A stretch of 64,000 nucleotides of DNA from the NCBI GenBank assembly GCA_963722295.1, contig CAVRLB010000010.1, positions 248,001 through 312,000 of the forward strand. The letters run 5' to 3'. The stretch is from Brooklawnia sp032229645. GTDB lineage: Bacteria; Actinomycetota; Actinomycetes; Propionibacteriales; Propionibacteriaceae. The notes below the pieces were generated by a model. That model worked only from the letters and a program-made list of their open reading frames with translations, was not told where the DNA came from and did not search any database. Every line of letters starts with the position of its first letter. The first letter of the stretch is position 1. The position numbers and the translations under genes are program-made. Positions 18,535 through 27,749 of this stretch are shown one piece after another.

Positions 18535-20040
18535 ATGTCGAACGTCAGCCGCACCCAGACGACCGCCTTGGCGTCCCTCCTTCCGGCAAGTCCGGTCATC
18601 AGAGAACTCGGGGCGCTGTTCACCCAGGCCGGCCACGAGTTCTACCTGGTGGGTGGCTCGGTGCGTGACGCACTGCTGGGCGTCCAGGGCCACGACCTCG
18701 ACTTCACCACCTCGGCACGACCCGATGAGACGCAGCGGCTGCTGAACCTCTTCACCGACACCGTCTGGGATGTCGGCCGCGACTTCGGCACCATCAGCGC
18801 ACAAGCCGCCCGCGGCGGACATGAATGGCTGATCGAGGTCACCACGTTCCGGATGGATTCCTACCGCAGCACCTCCCGCAAGCCCGAGGTCGCCTTTGGC
18901 GAACGTGTCGAGGACGATCTGCTGCGCCGCGACTTCACGGTGAACGCGATGGCTCTCGATATCGGCTCGGGCGGGTTGGATGATTGGCGCTTCGTCGATC
19001 CGTTCGGTGGCCTGGACGACCTGACGACGCGCACACTGCGCACTCCGAGTACGCCGGAAATCAGCTTCGGCGACGACCCGCTGCGGATGATGCGGGCCGC
19101 GCGGTTCAGCTCACAGTTGGGCTTCGAGGTCGATCCGGTGACCAGAACGGCCATCGGCGAGATGGCCGACCGCATCTCCATCATCAGTGCCGAACGGGTG
19201 CGCGACGAGCTGAGCAAGCTACTCCTCACCGACTCCCCACGCGCCGGACTCGATCTGCTGGTGAGCACCGGCATCGCCGATCTGGTGCTGCCCGAGTTGC
19301 CTGCGATGCGGCTGGAACGCGACGAACACATGCGTCACAAGGACGTCTACGAGCATTCGCTGACCGTGCTCGACCAGGCAATCGAACTCGAGAAGGCCCG
19401 CGACTATGTCGATGGGCATCCCAATCCCGATCACCGTCCCGACCTCATCGTCCGGCTGGCAGCCCTGCTGCACGATATCGGCAAGCCTGCCACCCGCGGC
19501 CTGGAAGCCGGCAAGGTCACCTTCCACCACCACGACATCGTGGGCGCGAAGATGGCTCGCAAGCGGCTCAGAGCGCTGCGCTACTCCAAGGAGATCGTCA
19601 ATGCGGTCAGCGATCTGATCGCGTTGCATCTGCGCTTCCACGGCTATGCCGAAGGGTCATCGGGGGGTGCCTCCAGCGGTTGGACCGACGCCGCGGTGCG
19701 GCGCTACGTGCGCGATGGGGGCGACCAGCTCGAACGGCTGCACATCCTCACCCGCAGCGATTGCACGACTCGCAATCTGCGCAAGGCCGAGCGGCTGCGC
19801 CGGGCCTATGACGAACTCGAGTTCCGTATCGACGAACTCGCCTCCGCCGAGCAGATGGACGCCATGCGACCCGATCTCGACGGCAACCAAATCATGACCC
19901 TGCTCGGTATCGGGCCCGGACGTGAGGTCGGCCAGGCTTACCAGTTCCTCTTGGGCCGCCGCATCGAGGAAGGCCCGATGGGCCCGGAGCGGGCCGCTGC
20001 CGAGCTGCTCGAGTGGTGGAAGAGTCGCAATGAACAGTGA
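18535..20040 (+). CDS. cca: CCA-adding tRNA nucleotidyltransferase
   Basis: 501 residues. It builds or repairs the CCA end of tRNA. The nucleotidyltransferase head has LVGGSVRDALLG with the metal-binding DLDF about ten residues on, then the RRDFTVNAMA motif and the EDPLRMMRAARF-type motif (DDPLRMMRAARFSSQLGF). A C-terminal HD domain is present (LAALLHDIGKP and FHHHDIVGA), as in actinobacterial PcnA proteins. It overlaps the following transporter start by 11 bases. Its place upstream of DUF6049 is a conserved arrangement near actinobacterial origins. Confidence 0.95.
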   Translation: MSNVSRTQTTALASLLPASPVIRELGALFTQAGHEFYLVGGSVRDALLGVQGHDLDFTTSARPDETQRLLNLFTDTVWDVGRDFGTISAQAARGGHEWLIEVTTFRMDSYRSTSRKPEVAFGERVEDDLLRRDFTVNAMALDIGSGGLDDWRFVDPFGGLDDLTTRTLRTPSTPEISFGDDPLRMMRAARFSSQLGFEVDPVTRTAIGEMADRISIISAERVRDELSKLLLTDSPRAGLDLLVSTGIADLVLPELPAMRLERDEHMRHKDVYEHSLTVLDQAIELEKARDYVDGHPNPDHRPDLIVRLAALLHDIGKPATRGLEAGKVTFHHHDIVGAKMARKRLRALRYSKEIVNAVSDLIALHLRFHGYAEGSSGGASSGWTDAAVRRYVRDGGDQLERLHILTRSDCTTRNLRKAERLRRAYDELEFRIDELASAEQMDAMRPDLDGNQIMTLLGIGPGREVGQAYQFLLGRRIEEGPMGPERAAAELLEWWKSRNEQ

Positions 20041-21526
20041 CGGCGAACACCCGGACGACAACATCATCCGGGTTCCGGGCACCGAGAGGATCTTCTACCG
20101 GGGCCGGATGCTCGTCGTCCTGCTGTCGATCCTGGCGATGACGATGATGGCCATCAGCGCCATCAATGTCGCCCTGCCCAGCATCGAGTCGAGCCTGGGC
20201 GCTTCCAACTCCGATGTGCAATGGATGCTCTCGGGCTACGCACTGGCGTTCGGCATGGTCCTGGTTGCCGCTGGGCGCACCGGCGACCTACTCGGACGAA
20301 GTTCGGTCTTCCTGGCCGGGGTCGCGGTTTTCACGCTGGCCTCCCTGGTCTGCGCCATGGTCGACGACCCGATGTGGATGAACGCCATGCGCATCGTCCA
20401 GGGGGTCGGTGCCGGCTTGTCGACCCCGCAGGTCAACGGCATGATCGTCCAGTACTTTCATGGCCAGCGGCGGGCCTGGGCATTCTCACTGTTCGGCCTG
20501 GTCGTCTCGGCATCGGTGGCCATCGCCCCGCTGCTGACCGGCCTGCTGATCAACTCGCTCGGCCCGAACATCGGCTGGCGCGCGTCCTTCTTGTGGAATG
20601 TGCCGATCGGCGTGCTGACGATCATTCTCGGCTTCCGTTGGCTGCCGTTCGGTCCGGAGCGCGTGCGGCGGCTCGCCAGGCAGCGCGGCGAATTCGTGTC
20701 CGCCAGGCTCGACCTCGATCCGGTAGGCATGATCCTGCTCTCGCTGGCTGTGCTGTCGGTGATGATGCCCTTCATGCTGCACGTTGCGGTCGGCTTCCTG
20801 CTGCTGGTGGCCGTTCCGCTGCTCGGCTGGGCGTGGGTCTGGTGGGAGCGCAACTACGCCCGGGCCGGGCACCAGCCGATGGTGAACCTCAACCTCTTCG
20901 CCATCCGCTCCTTCACCCACGCGACCGTGATCTCGGGAGTGCAGTTCCTCGGCGCGACCTCGACCTTCGTGGTGGTCGCCCTGCACCTGCAGAGTGGGCT
21001 GGGAGCGGCCGCCCTGCTGGTCGGCATGATCGGGCTCCCGAATGCCGCCGCATCGGCGATCTCCTCGCTGTGGAGCGGACGGCACGTCATCGGTTCGGGG
21101 CGCGCGATCGTCATCGGTGGGTTCTGCTGTTCGCTCGTCGGGCTGATCAGCGTCATGGTGATGGCATGGTTCATGGACGGTGACTCTCCGACGCTGCACT
21201 ATATGTGGCTCTCGGTGCCGCTGATCCTCTTCGGAATCGGCGTCGGTGCGGTCAACACCTGTAACCAGGCGCTCAGCCAGGAGGAGATTCCGGCGAATAT
21301 CGGCGGCACCGCCGGTGCGGTGAAGCAGGTGGGCGAACGTATCGGTACCGCAGTCGGCAATGCCATGATCACCGCGGTGCTGTTCTGGGTCCAGCCGATC
21401 GGCTGGACGGCCGGATTCACCGCGGCCATCGGGGTCATCGTCGTGCTCCAGGCCCTCGGCCTGATCTTCGCCATCGCCGACCGGCGGATCCTGGGCGATG
21501 GCCGTAGTCTTCGCAATCTAGGATGA
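20030..21526 (+). CDS. MFS transporter, DHA2 (EmrB/QacA-like) drug exporter
   Basis: 498 residues with about 14 hydrophobic segments. The first repeat has INVALPSIESSLGAS and WMLSGYALAFG, followed by GRTGDLLGRSSVF (motif A) and RIVQGVGAGLSTPQVNGM (motif B region), all typical of proton-driven multidrug efflux pumps of the DHA2 group. It overlaps cca by 11 bases and is followed by DUF6049 after 4 bases. MFS genes are not a standard member of this block; a NUDIX gene is often found between cca and DUF6049 in other actinobacteria. Substrate unknown. Confidence 0.88.
   Translation: MNSDGEHPDDNIIRVPGTERIFYRGRMLVVLLSILAMTMMAISAINVALPSIESSLGASNSDVQWMLSGYALAFGMVLVAAGRTGDLLGRSSVFLAGVAVFTLASLVCAMVDDPMWMNAMRIVQGVGAGLSTPQVNGMIVQYFHGQRRAWAFSLFGLVVSASVAIAPLLTGLLINSLGPNIGWRASFLWNVPIGVLTIILGFRWLPFGPERVRRLARQRGEFVSARLDLDPVGMILLSLAVLSVMMPFMLHVAVGFLLLVAVPLLGWAWVWWERNYARAGHQPMVNLNLFAIRSFTHATVISGVQFLGATSTFVVVALHLQSGLGAAALLVGMIGLPNAAASAISSLWSGRHVIGSGRAIVIGGFCCSLVGLISVMVMAWFMDGDSPTLHYMWLSVPLILFGIGVGAVNTCNQALSQEEIPANIGGTAGAVKQVGERIGTAVGNAMITAVLFWVQPIGWTAGFTAAIGVIVVLQALGLIFAIADRRILGDGRSLRNLG
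21519..21524 (+). promoter_or_regulatory. Putative leaderless promoter -10 box of the DUF6049 gene
   Basis: TAGGAT overlaps the stop codon of the MFS gene and ends 6 bases before the GTG at 21531. No ribosome site separates them, so an internal leaderless promoter is possible. Confidence 0.35.
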
Positions 21527-21530
21527 GCGG

Positions 21531-23504
21531 GTGGCATTAAGCGAATACGCGCGGGCGGGAAGCGGCGTTCGGCTGCTGGGCGTCCTGCTCGGCCTGCTGA
21601 TGCTGGTCGCCGGGCTGCCGGTCGCGTCGAGCCACGCCGAGGAGCCCACAGAGGTTCTCGTCGAGTTGACCTCGCTCGCCCCGGCCACCTTGAGCGGCAG
21701 CGGCGAACTGGTGATCAGCGGACGCGTCACCAACCAGGCCGATCAGCCACTGTCCCAGCTGACTGCGCACCTGTGGCGAGACGCGACCCCGATCACGACG
21801 CTGAGCAGCCTCAACGCCGCTGAGGCCGACCCGCAGGCGTCCGGAGAAGTCATGCAGTCATCGGACGCCGTCGCCTCGCTCGGTGACGATGGCACGCTCG
21901 CGCCTGGTGCGAGCGCAGACTTCACGGTGCGAGCCGACCTTGGCTCCGATGCTGCCGAACAGTCCTGGCTCAGCCAGCCCGATGCCGTCTACCAGGTCGG
22001 GGTCCAGGTCTTCAGCGGACCGCGCGAGCTCGGCGGCTCGTCAGCGCTGGTCGGCTATCCCGGCTCGACCCAGGCCGATGTCGGCACGATCGTGCTGCTG
22101 AATGCCCGGCCGAGTCTGCTGCCGCTCGAATCCGATGCCGCCCAGCTGCCGGTCTTCGCAGACGGGTCGCTGAAGGCCGATCTGGAAACACGGCTGTCGC
22201 AGCTGCTGGCCCTGGCCGAGCAAGACAACGTATTGATCGTCATCGATCCGCAGCTCTACGACGAGGTGACCCAGCTCGCCCTGCCGCATGCGATCCGGCT
22301 GGCCGACGGCAGCCATTCGGAGGCGACCTCTGCCGGCAGTGCAGTCGCGCAGGACTGGCTCAATCGGCTCGACGCACTGATGACCAGCGGACGCATCGTC
22401 CGCGGCCTCTACGGTTCGGTCGATGTGACGCAGGCCGTGGCGTCCGGGCAAGAAGCCGTCATCAAGCAAGCGGCCGAGCTGCCCAGTGGTCACGTGCTGG
22501 CGGCACTCCCGCTCGCTGTCGTTCCCTTCTCCGGGCAGGTCGACCAGCAGACCGTGACCGCGCTGCAGAGCGTCTCGCCCAGGTACATCGTGGCAAGCAA
22601 TCTGGGCGACCGGCTGCGCTATGACGCCTTCGGCCTGCAGTTGCTCAGCGTCGACGCGTCGTCGGCCGCTCAACCTGCCGGAAACCCGACTCAGGCACGC
22701 GGCGCGGTTCTCGCGCGCCAGCTCATTGCAGGCAACCAGGGGCTGCCCTCGATTCAGCTGGTCACCACACAGTCGCAAGCCGATCTTGCGGTGGCCGACT
22801 ATTCGTGGCGCCACCGGCGTTCCATCGCCGATCTGCTGGCGTCAACGACCTCGGCCGGATCCCCCAGCTGGCCCGAGACCAACCAGAGTGCCAGCGAGAC
22901 CCTGGCCCAGGCGAGTTCACACACCGGCGAACTCCTGGAGGCCTGGAGCCAGCTCGTGGAGCGGCCGTCCGGGGTTCCCGATCCCACCGTTCACGTGCTG
23001 CCGACGGCCTGGTCGACCGCCTTCGGGCGCGACACCGACGCTCAAACGCACTGGCTTGAGCTGGCCAGCGAGCCCGCCATGGCCATCACGAGCCCGGACG
23101 CCGTGGAGTTGCGCATCAGCGACTGGGTGACGACATCCGAAGACAACCAGCTGCCGGTGACGCTCATCAACAACACCGCCTTCCAGCTGACGGTGCGGGT
23201 GCATTTCGACTCCGACAACCCCTTGCGTATCTCGGTGGCAGATTCCGATCCGGTCACGGTGCAGCCCGGAGAGTCCAGCACCGTGCGGGTGAGCCCGGTC
23301 ACCGAGGGCAACGGCATCGTCGCCATGCAGGCCCAGGTGGTCACCACCGGCGGTCACCCGGTGGGCAATCCGGTCAGTTTCACCATCACCGGCACCGAGG
23401 CGGGCCGGGTGGCATGGATCATCATTGTGGCGTCGGGGGCGGTGCTGCTCGGCGCGACCGCGTACCGGGTGCGCTCCATGCGTCGCGAAAACCGGGAGGA
23501 CTGA
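21531..23504 (+). CDS. Exported, membrane-anchored DUF6049 protein
   Basis: 657 residues. A signal peptide (LLGLLMLVAGLPVASSHAEE) leads a mostly extracellular protein of about 590 residues, and a single C-terminal helix (WIIIVASGAVLLGATAYRV) ends in a short basic tail. A late Ig-like segment (about 530-620) precedes the anchor. DUF6049 proteins are conserved in actinobacteria next to MurJ and are thought to serve envelope assembly, but the biochemical role is not known. Here the next gene, 47 bases on, is the pseudokinase rather than murJ. Confidence 0.82.
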   Translation: MALSEYARAGSGVRLLGVLLGLLMLVAGLPVASSHAEEPTEVLVELTSLAPATLSGSGELVISGRVTNQADQPLSQLTAHLWRDATPITTLSSLNAAEADPQASGEVMQSSDAVASLGDDGTLAPGASADFTVRADLGSDAAEQSWLSQPDAVYQVGVQVFSGPRELGGSSALVGYPGSTQADVGTIVLLNARPSLLPLESDAAQLPVFADGSLKADLETRLSQLLALAEQDNVLIVIDPQLYDEVTQLALPHAIRLADGSHSEATSAGSAVAQDWLNRLDALMTSGRIVRGLYGSVDVTQAVASGQEAVIKQAAELPSGHVLAALPLAVVPFSGQVDQQTVTALQSVSPRYIVASNLGDRLRYDAFGLQLLSVDASSAAQPAGNPTQARGAVLARQLIAGNQGLPSIQLVTTQSQADLAVADYSWRHRRSIADLLASTTSAGSPSWPETNQSASETLAQASSHTGELLEAWSQLVERPSGVPDPTVHVLPTAWSTAFGRDTDAQTHWLELASEPAMAITSPDAVELRISDWVTTSEDNQLPVTLINNTAFQLTVRVHFDSDNPLRISVADSDPVTVQPGESSTVRVSPVTEGNGIVAMQAQVVTTGGHPVGNPVSFTITGTEAGRVAWIIIVASGAVLLGATAYRVRSMRRENRED

Positions 23505-23551
23505 ACCGTGCTAGGTAGCTGCGTCGTCAGCCATCGACCAGGGGAGGCATT

Positions 23552-25354
23552 GTGACCGACTATTCGTCCGACTATCCGGAGACCGATCCGACCGGCCGCA
23601 TCCTGCGACCTCCCGCCGGTCCGGGACTGATGTTGTCGGGACGCTACCGACTCGAAGCGCTGCTGGCCAGCACCGGCGGCATCATGACGTGGCGGGCTAC
23701 CGACGCCGTGCTGTCACGCCCGGTGCTGATGCATCTGCTGCCTCCCGACGACCCGCGCATGGGCTGGGTGCTCGACGCGTCACGCAGGGCGGCGACCATC
23801 ACCGACGCGCGCTTCTTGCGGGTGCTGGACGCACTGGAAGCCACCGGTCAGGAGCCGTGGTCGTTCGTCGTCAGCGAGTTCGCGGTCGGCGATTCGCTTC
23901 AGGTCATGCTGGCCAACGGTCCGTTGACCGGCGAGCAGGCCGGCTACATCGTCGACCAGATGGCCAGCGCGCTGGCACCGCTGCATGCGCGCGGCCTGTT
24001 CCACCTGCGCATCAACCCGAGCGCGGTCATCATCACCGTCAACGGCAACGTCAAGATCGTGGGCTTCCTGATCGACGCTGCGCTGCGTCCCAAACCCGGC
24101 GAGGACCAGCTGAGTTGGGCTGAGCAGGAGAGCATCGACTGCTATGACCTCGGACGCCTGCTGTACAGCCTGACCACCGCCCGCTGGCCGGTGCCGCCGG
24201 ACGAGCCGCAGGGCAGCCACTGGGGACTTCTGCCGGCACCGCTGCGTCTGGACCGATCGGGAGGGGCGGGTGGAGAGCAGCTGTGGGCCAGTCCGCACGA
24301 GGTCAATCCGGCTATCGCGCCCAGTTTGTCGACGGTAACGATGGCAGCGCTTCGTCCGCAGCTGGGGCTGGTGGGCCCGGGCCTGCACACCGCCAACGAT
24401 GTCGCGGATTCGCTCGAAGGCATGAGCGATGTGGTGGACGCCGAGGAGTCTCTGGAGGCTTTGATGCGGGCCAACCACAAGATCGGCACGCCGTCGGCGA
24501 CCCCGGTGCAGACCGAGTGGATGTCGACGCACTCGAATCCGGCGGATGCCACCCAGCCGATGCCGCGGGTCGAGGACGAACTTCCCGGTCCGACGGGCGA
24601 CTTGCACGCGCCCACCGAGGTGGTGCCGGTGCGCTCCTGGCCGGCACCTGCGGGCGGTGACCGACCGGCCACATCGTCCCAGCCGCCCGTTCATCCGAGC
24701 CCGGTGGCCGCCCCACCTCGGCTGAAGCCGGAGAAGGCGACGACGGCGGCGCTGGGCCGCAAAGTCATCGTGGTGTTGACCGTTTTCGTGTTGCTGGCGT
24801 TGCTGGTGCTGCAGCTCCGCGGGTGTGGCGGCGGCGGCACCGACCGGGACGCTCCGACCACGGACGCCGCATCCGTCGAGCCGGCCGCGATCGCGTCGGT
24901 CTTCGATTTCGATCCGACGGCCGATGGCGGCGATAACAACGAGAACTCAAGTGACGCGGGGTATGCCGCCGACGGGGATACCTCGACGGTCTGGCACACG
25001 CTGACCTACCTGAACAATCCGGCCTTCGGTGGTCTGAAGCCGGGCGCGGGCATCGTCTACGATCTCGGCGAGGCCGTGCCGGTCGGCAGCGTCCGGTTGC
25101 TGCTCGACAATGAGCCGAACGCACTTCAGCTGATGGTGCCGATCGAGAACGACGCCTCGGCCGCCAGCCCGCCGATGAACACCGTCAGCGAATGGCAAGT
25201 CATCGCTTCGGACTCCGCCGCAGGCGGCGAGGTTACGCTGACCCCGGATCAGCCGGTGACAACGCGCTGGGTGATGGTCTATTTCACCTCGTTGCCCTCG
25301 GTCGGCGGCAACCAATATCGCTCGGGCATTGCGGAGACCTATATCAACCAGTGA
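23552..25354 (+). CDS. Membrane pseudokinase with C-terminal discoidin-like domain (free-standing MurJ tail)
   Basis: 600 residues, GTG start. A kinase-like domain spans about 25-290. The lysine strand reads VLMHLLPPD instead of VAIK, the HRD site is FHLRINPSA, and the DFG site is IVGFLID, so catalytic and metal residues are missing. A Pro/Thr-rich linker is followed by one membrane helix (VIVVLTVFVLLALLVLQL) and an external domain of about 150 residues with the ELGE/YDLGE...VRLLL pattern of discoidin-like sugar-binding folds. The same order forms the C-terminal half of mycobacterial MviN (MurJ), which is recruited by FhaA. Here it is a separate gene without MurJ. Confidence 0.8.
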   Translation: MTDYSSDYPETDPTGRILRPPAGPGLMLSGRYRLEALLASTGGIMTWRATDAVLSRPVLMHLLPPDDPRMGWVLDASRRAATITDARFLRVLDALEATGQEPWSFVVSEFAVGDSLQVMLANGPLTGEQAGYIVDQMASALAPLHARGLFHLRINPSAVIITVNGNVKIVGFLIDAALRPKPGEDQLSWAEQESIDCYDLGRLLYSLTTARWPVPPDEPQGSHWGLLPAPLRLDRSGGAGGEQLWASPHEVNPAIAPSLSTVTMAALRPQLGLVGPGLHTANDVADSLEGMSDVVDAEESLEALMRANHKIGTPSATPVQTEWMSTHSNPADATQPMPRVEDELPGPTGDLHAPTEVVPVRSWPAPAGGDRPATSSQPPVHPSPVAAPPRLKPEKATTAALGRKVIVVLTVFVLLALLVLQLRGCGGGGTDRDAPTTDAASVEPAAIASVFDFDPTADGGDNNENSSDAGYAADGDTSTVWHTLTYLNNPAFGGLKPGAGIVYDLGEAVPVGSVRLLLDNEPNALQLMVPIENDASAASPPMNTVSEWQVIASDSAAGGEVTLTPDQPVTTRWVMVYFTSLPSVGGNQYRSGIAETYINQ

Positions 25355-25496
25355 ACGAGCGGCGTCCGAAGGCTCCTGCGGTGACCCTGGACGCTTGCTA
25401 CGAGTAGGCCCAGCGGCACAGTCGTGGTGGAATAGCCGGGTTGGTGCGGGCGTTGGGCCGTTGTAGGCCAGCCAAATAGAGACGAGGAACGATCTG

Positions 25497-26540
25497 ATGA
25501 CCTCAAATCCATTCGCCGCGGCCGGGATTCTCTCCGGCTTTGGGCTCGATGGTGTCAAGCCGAGCGGCGTCGTGACGCCCAGCGCACCGCACGACGAAGG
25601 CCCCGTGCGTGACGTCATCATCGTGGGCAGCGGACCGGCCGGGTATACCGCGGCCATCTATTGCGCCCGCGATGGCCTGGATCCGGTGGTGCTGGAGGGT
25701 TCCATCGACGCCGGCGGTGCCCTGATGAACACGACCGAGGTCGAGAACTTTCCCGGTTTCCCCGAGGGCATCCTCGGACCCGATCTGATGGCCCGGATGC
25801 GCGAACAAGCCGAACGGTTCGGCGCCCAACTCGTTGCCGACGATGCGGTCGCCATCGATCTCAGCGGCGAGATCAAGCGGGTGACCGATTCAGAGGGCAC
25901 TGTCTATCGTGCACGAGCCGTCATTTTGGCGATGGGTTCGGGCTATCGCAAGCTGAGCGTTCAAGGTGAAGACGAGTACTCGGGCAAGGGCATCAGCTGG
26001 TGCGCGACCTGCGACGGCTTCTTCTTCAAGGGCAAGGACATCGCCGTCGTCGGTGGCGGAGACTCTGCCGCCGAGGAGGCCACCTTCCTGACCCGGTTCG
26101 CGAACTCCGTCACGTTGATCCACCGCCGCGACCAGCTGCGGGCGTCCAAGATCATGGCTGACCGGGTGCTCGCCGATCCGAAGATCACTCCGGCCTGGAA
26201 CACCCAGATCGCTGGCTTCGGCGGCTCGCCCAGCCTGCAAGAACTCACCCTGCGCGACACCATCACCGGCGAGGAGCGCAGGCTGGCCGTGTCCGGGCTT
26301 TTCGAGGCGATCGGACATGATCCCCGTTCGGCACTGGTGGCCGGTCAGGTCGAACTCGACGACGCGGGTTACGTGCTAGTGGAGGGCGACTCGACCCGTA
26401 CCAGCCTTGCGGGCGTCTTCGCCTGCGGCGATCTGGTGGACCACACCTATCGCCAAGCCATTACGGCTGCCGGCACCGGATGCCGCGCCGCCCTGGACGC
26501 CGAGCATTACCTCGACTCACTCGCCGACGCAGCTAACTGA
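25497..26540 (+). CDS. trxB: Thioredoxin reductase
   Basis: 347 residues. It reduces thioredoxin with NADPH through FAD. The FAD motif is VGSGPAGY (43-50), the redox pair is C169/C172 in WCATCDG, and the NADPH motif GGGDSAAEEA is at about 187-196. The C-terminal FAD loop is ACGDLVDHTYRQAITAAGTG. It has an N-terminal extension of about 37 residues before the first strand, longer than E. coli TrxB. trxA follows after 90 bases that contain a hairpin. Confidence 0.95.
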   Translation: MTSNPFAAAGILSGFGLDGVKPSGVVTPSAPHDEGPVRDVIIVGSGPAGYTAAIYCARDGLDPVVLEGSIDAGGALMNTTEVENFPGFPEGILGPDLMARMREQAERFGAQLVADDAVAIDLSGEIKRVTDSEGTVYRARAVILAMGSGYRKLSVQGEDEYSGKGISWCATCDGFFFKGKDIAVVGGGDSAAEEATFLTRFANSVTLIHRRDQLRASKIMADRVLADPKITPAWNTQIAGFGGSPSLQELTLRDTITGEERRLAVSGLFEAIGHDPRSALVAGQVELDDAGYVLVEGDSTRTSLAGVFACGDLVDHTYRQAITAAGTGCRAALDAEHYLDSLADAAN

Positions 26541-26552
26541 GCCCCGCTCAAT

Positions 26553-26581
26553 AGTCCTAATAAGCGAGGCTTAGTAGGACT
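26553..26581 (+). terminator. Hairpin between trxB and trxA
   Basis: AGTCCTAATAAGC at 26553-26565 pairs with GCTTAGTAGGACT at 26569-26581 with one mismatch and a 3-base loop. It may partly terminate trxB transcripts or act as a processing site, with trxA read through or from its own promoter. Confidence 0.6.
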
Positions 26582-26630
26582 GGATCTTCTGCATCACCTA
26601 GCGATAACCACAATGAGAGGACGATAACCC

Positions 26631-26957
26631 ATGGCAGTGATCGAAGTCACGGATGCCAGCTTTGCTTCCGAGGTACTGAAGAGTTCGAAGCCCGTGCTGG
26701 TGGACTATTGGGCAGACTGGTGTGCCCCCTGCCGACAGCTCAGCCCGATCATCGATGAGCTCTCGGTTAGCTACGGCGACCGCATGGTCTTCGCGAAGCT
26801 CGACACCAATGCCAATCCCGACGTGCCGATGCAGCAGGGCGTGATGAGCCTGCCGACTCTGCAGTTCTTTGTTGGCGGCCGGGTCGTCCAGGCGATGCAA
26901 GGCGGCAAGACCAAGGGAGCGCTGGTCAAGGCGATCGAGGCCGTCCTCGAAGGCTGA
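26631..26957 (+). CDS. trxA: Thioredoxin
   Basis: 108 residues, the standard thioredoxin size. The active site is WADWCAPCRQL with Cys31 and Cys34; the usual Gly-Pro between the cysteines is Ala-Pro here. The cis-proline motif SLPTLQFF is present. It works with the upstream TrxB. It ends 7 bases from the stop of the convergent FhuF-like gene. Confidence 0.95.
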   Translation: MAVIEVTDASFASEVLKSSKPVLVDYWADWCAPCRQLSPIIDELSVSYGDRMVFAKLDTNANPDVPMQQGVMSLPTLQFFVGGRVVQAMQGGKTKGALVKAIEAVLEG

Positions 26958-26964
26958 TTCCCCC

Positions 26965-27735
26965 TCACAACGGGCGGGTGCCAGCCAGTGTGTTGTCGAG
27001 GCTGATCTGGTACCCGTCGGTGGTGATCTCGTCCGCATTCAAGGAGCAGGGCACGCACTTCTTGCCGTCTTGGATGTTGTACTTGAGGCAGCAGCCGCGA
27101 CGGTGATGATAGAGCCAGGTGCGCCCTTGGGCGTCCAGTGCGAAAAACCGGCAGCCGCCTTGAATACGCTTGTCAACATCGAGTAGCCGGCTGGCGCGTG
27201 CCGGCGAGATCGGCTCGCACAGCCCGGCCCAGTCAGGCACCCTGATGGAGCCGGCCGTCAGGTGGGCGACATTCATCCACAGGGTACGCGAGCTGATCCG
27301 ATAGTTCGCCGTGATCGTGTTGATCACGATCTCGATATTCTCGTCGATCGTCTTCTTGAGTACCGCCTCGGGCAAGGGCAGGCCGTCGATCGCATCGGGA
27401 GCCGGCGACTCGGGCCAGGTGTCGAAAGCGGCCCCTGCCAATTTGGACTCGCCCAATTTCACCGACACATTGGCCAGCGAAGCGTCCAGTTGGGTGCCGT
27501 TAACGAAAGCGTGCGCGAGGGCTGGCGCGAGCATCAAAGCAGCGTAGTCATGTAGCACCATCGACACGGCGACCCGCTGGTTGCCGTCATAGGCCTTCGT
27601 CCGGGTCTCGATAGCCTCGCACACCGCCGTTGAGGCGAAGTCGTGGCCCGACACCCAATCCTTACCGTTGGGCCGACCGTGAATCGGCGAGAACCGAGCC
27701 GGCATGTCCTCCCAGCGGGCGGTGAAGTGTTCCAT
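26965..27735 (-). CDS. FhuF-like [2Fe-2S] reductase, last gene of the B12-riboswitch operon
   Basis: 256 residues from the ATG preceded by AAGGAG. No membrane segments. The C-terminus has RRGCCLKYN then KKCVPC, giving C215, C216, C227 and C230, the CC-x10-C-x2-C cluster ligands of the FhuF siderophore-iron reductase family. In that family the [2Fe-2S] centre reduces Fe(III) in imported chelates so metal can be released in the cytoplasm. It starts 14 bases after the second ATPase gene, so it should be cotranscribed with the importer. Because the operon follows a cobalamin riboswitch, a corrinoid or cobalt chelate is another possible substrate; this is inference. Confidence 0.75.
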   Translation of the reverse strand: MEHFTARWEDMPARFSPIHGRPNGKDWVSGHDFASTAVCEAIETRTKAYDGNQRVAVSMVLHDYAALMLAPALAHAFVNGTQLDASLANVSVKLGESKLAGAAFDTWPESPAPDAIDGLPLPEAVLKKTIDENIEIVINTITANYRISSRTLWMNVAHLTAGSIRVPDWAGLCEPISPARASRLLDVDKRIQGGCRFFALDAQGRTWLYHHRRGCCLKYNIQDGKKCVPCSLNADEITTDGYQISLDNTLAGTRPL

Positions 27736-27749
27736 CGTGCCAATCTCCT

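Noticed and set aside
20030..21526. The MFS transporter as a replacement MurJ flippase
   Set aside because: Its motifs (GRTGDLLGR, 14 segments) are those of DHA2 drug exporters; it lacks the MOP-superfamily features of MurJ. Position alone is not evidence.
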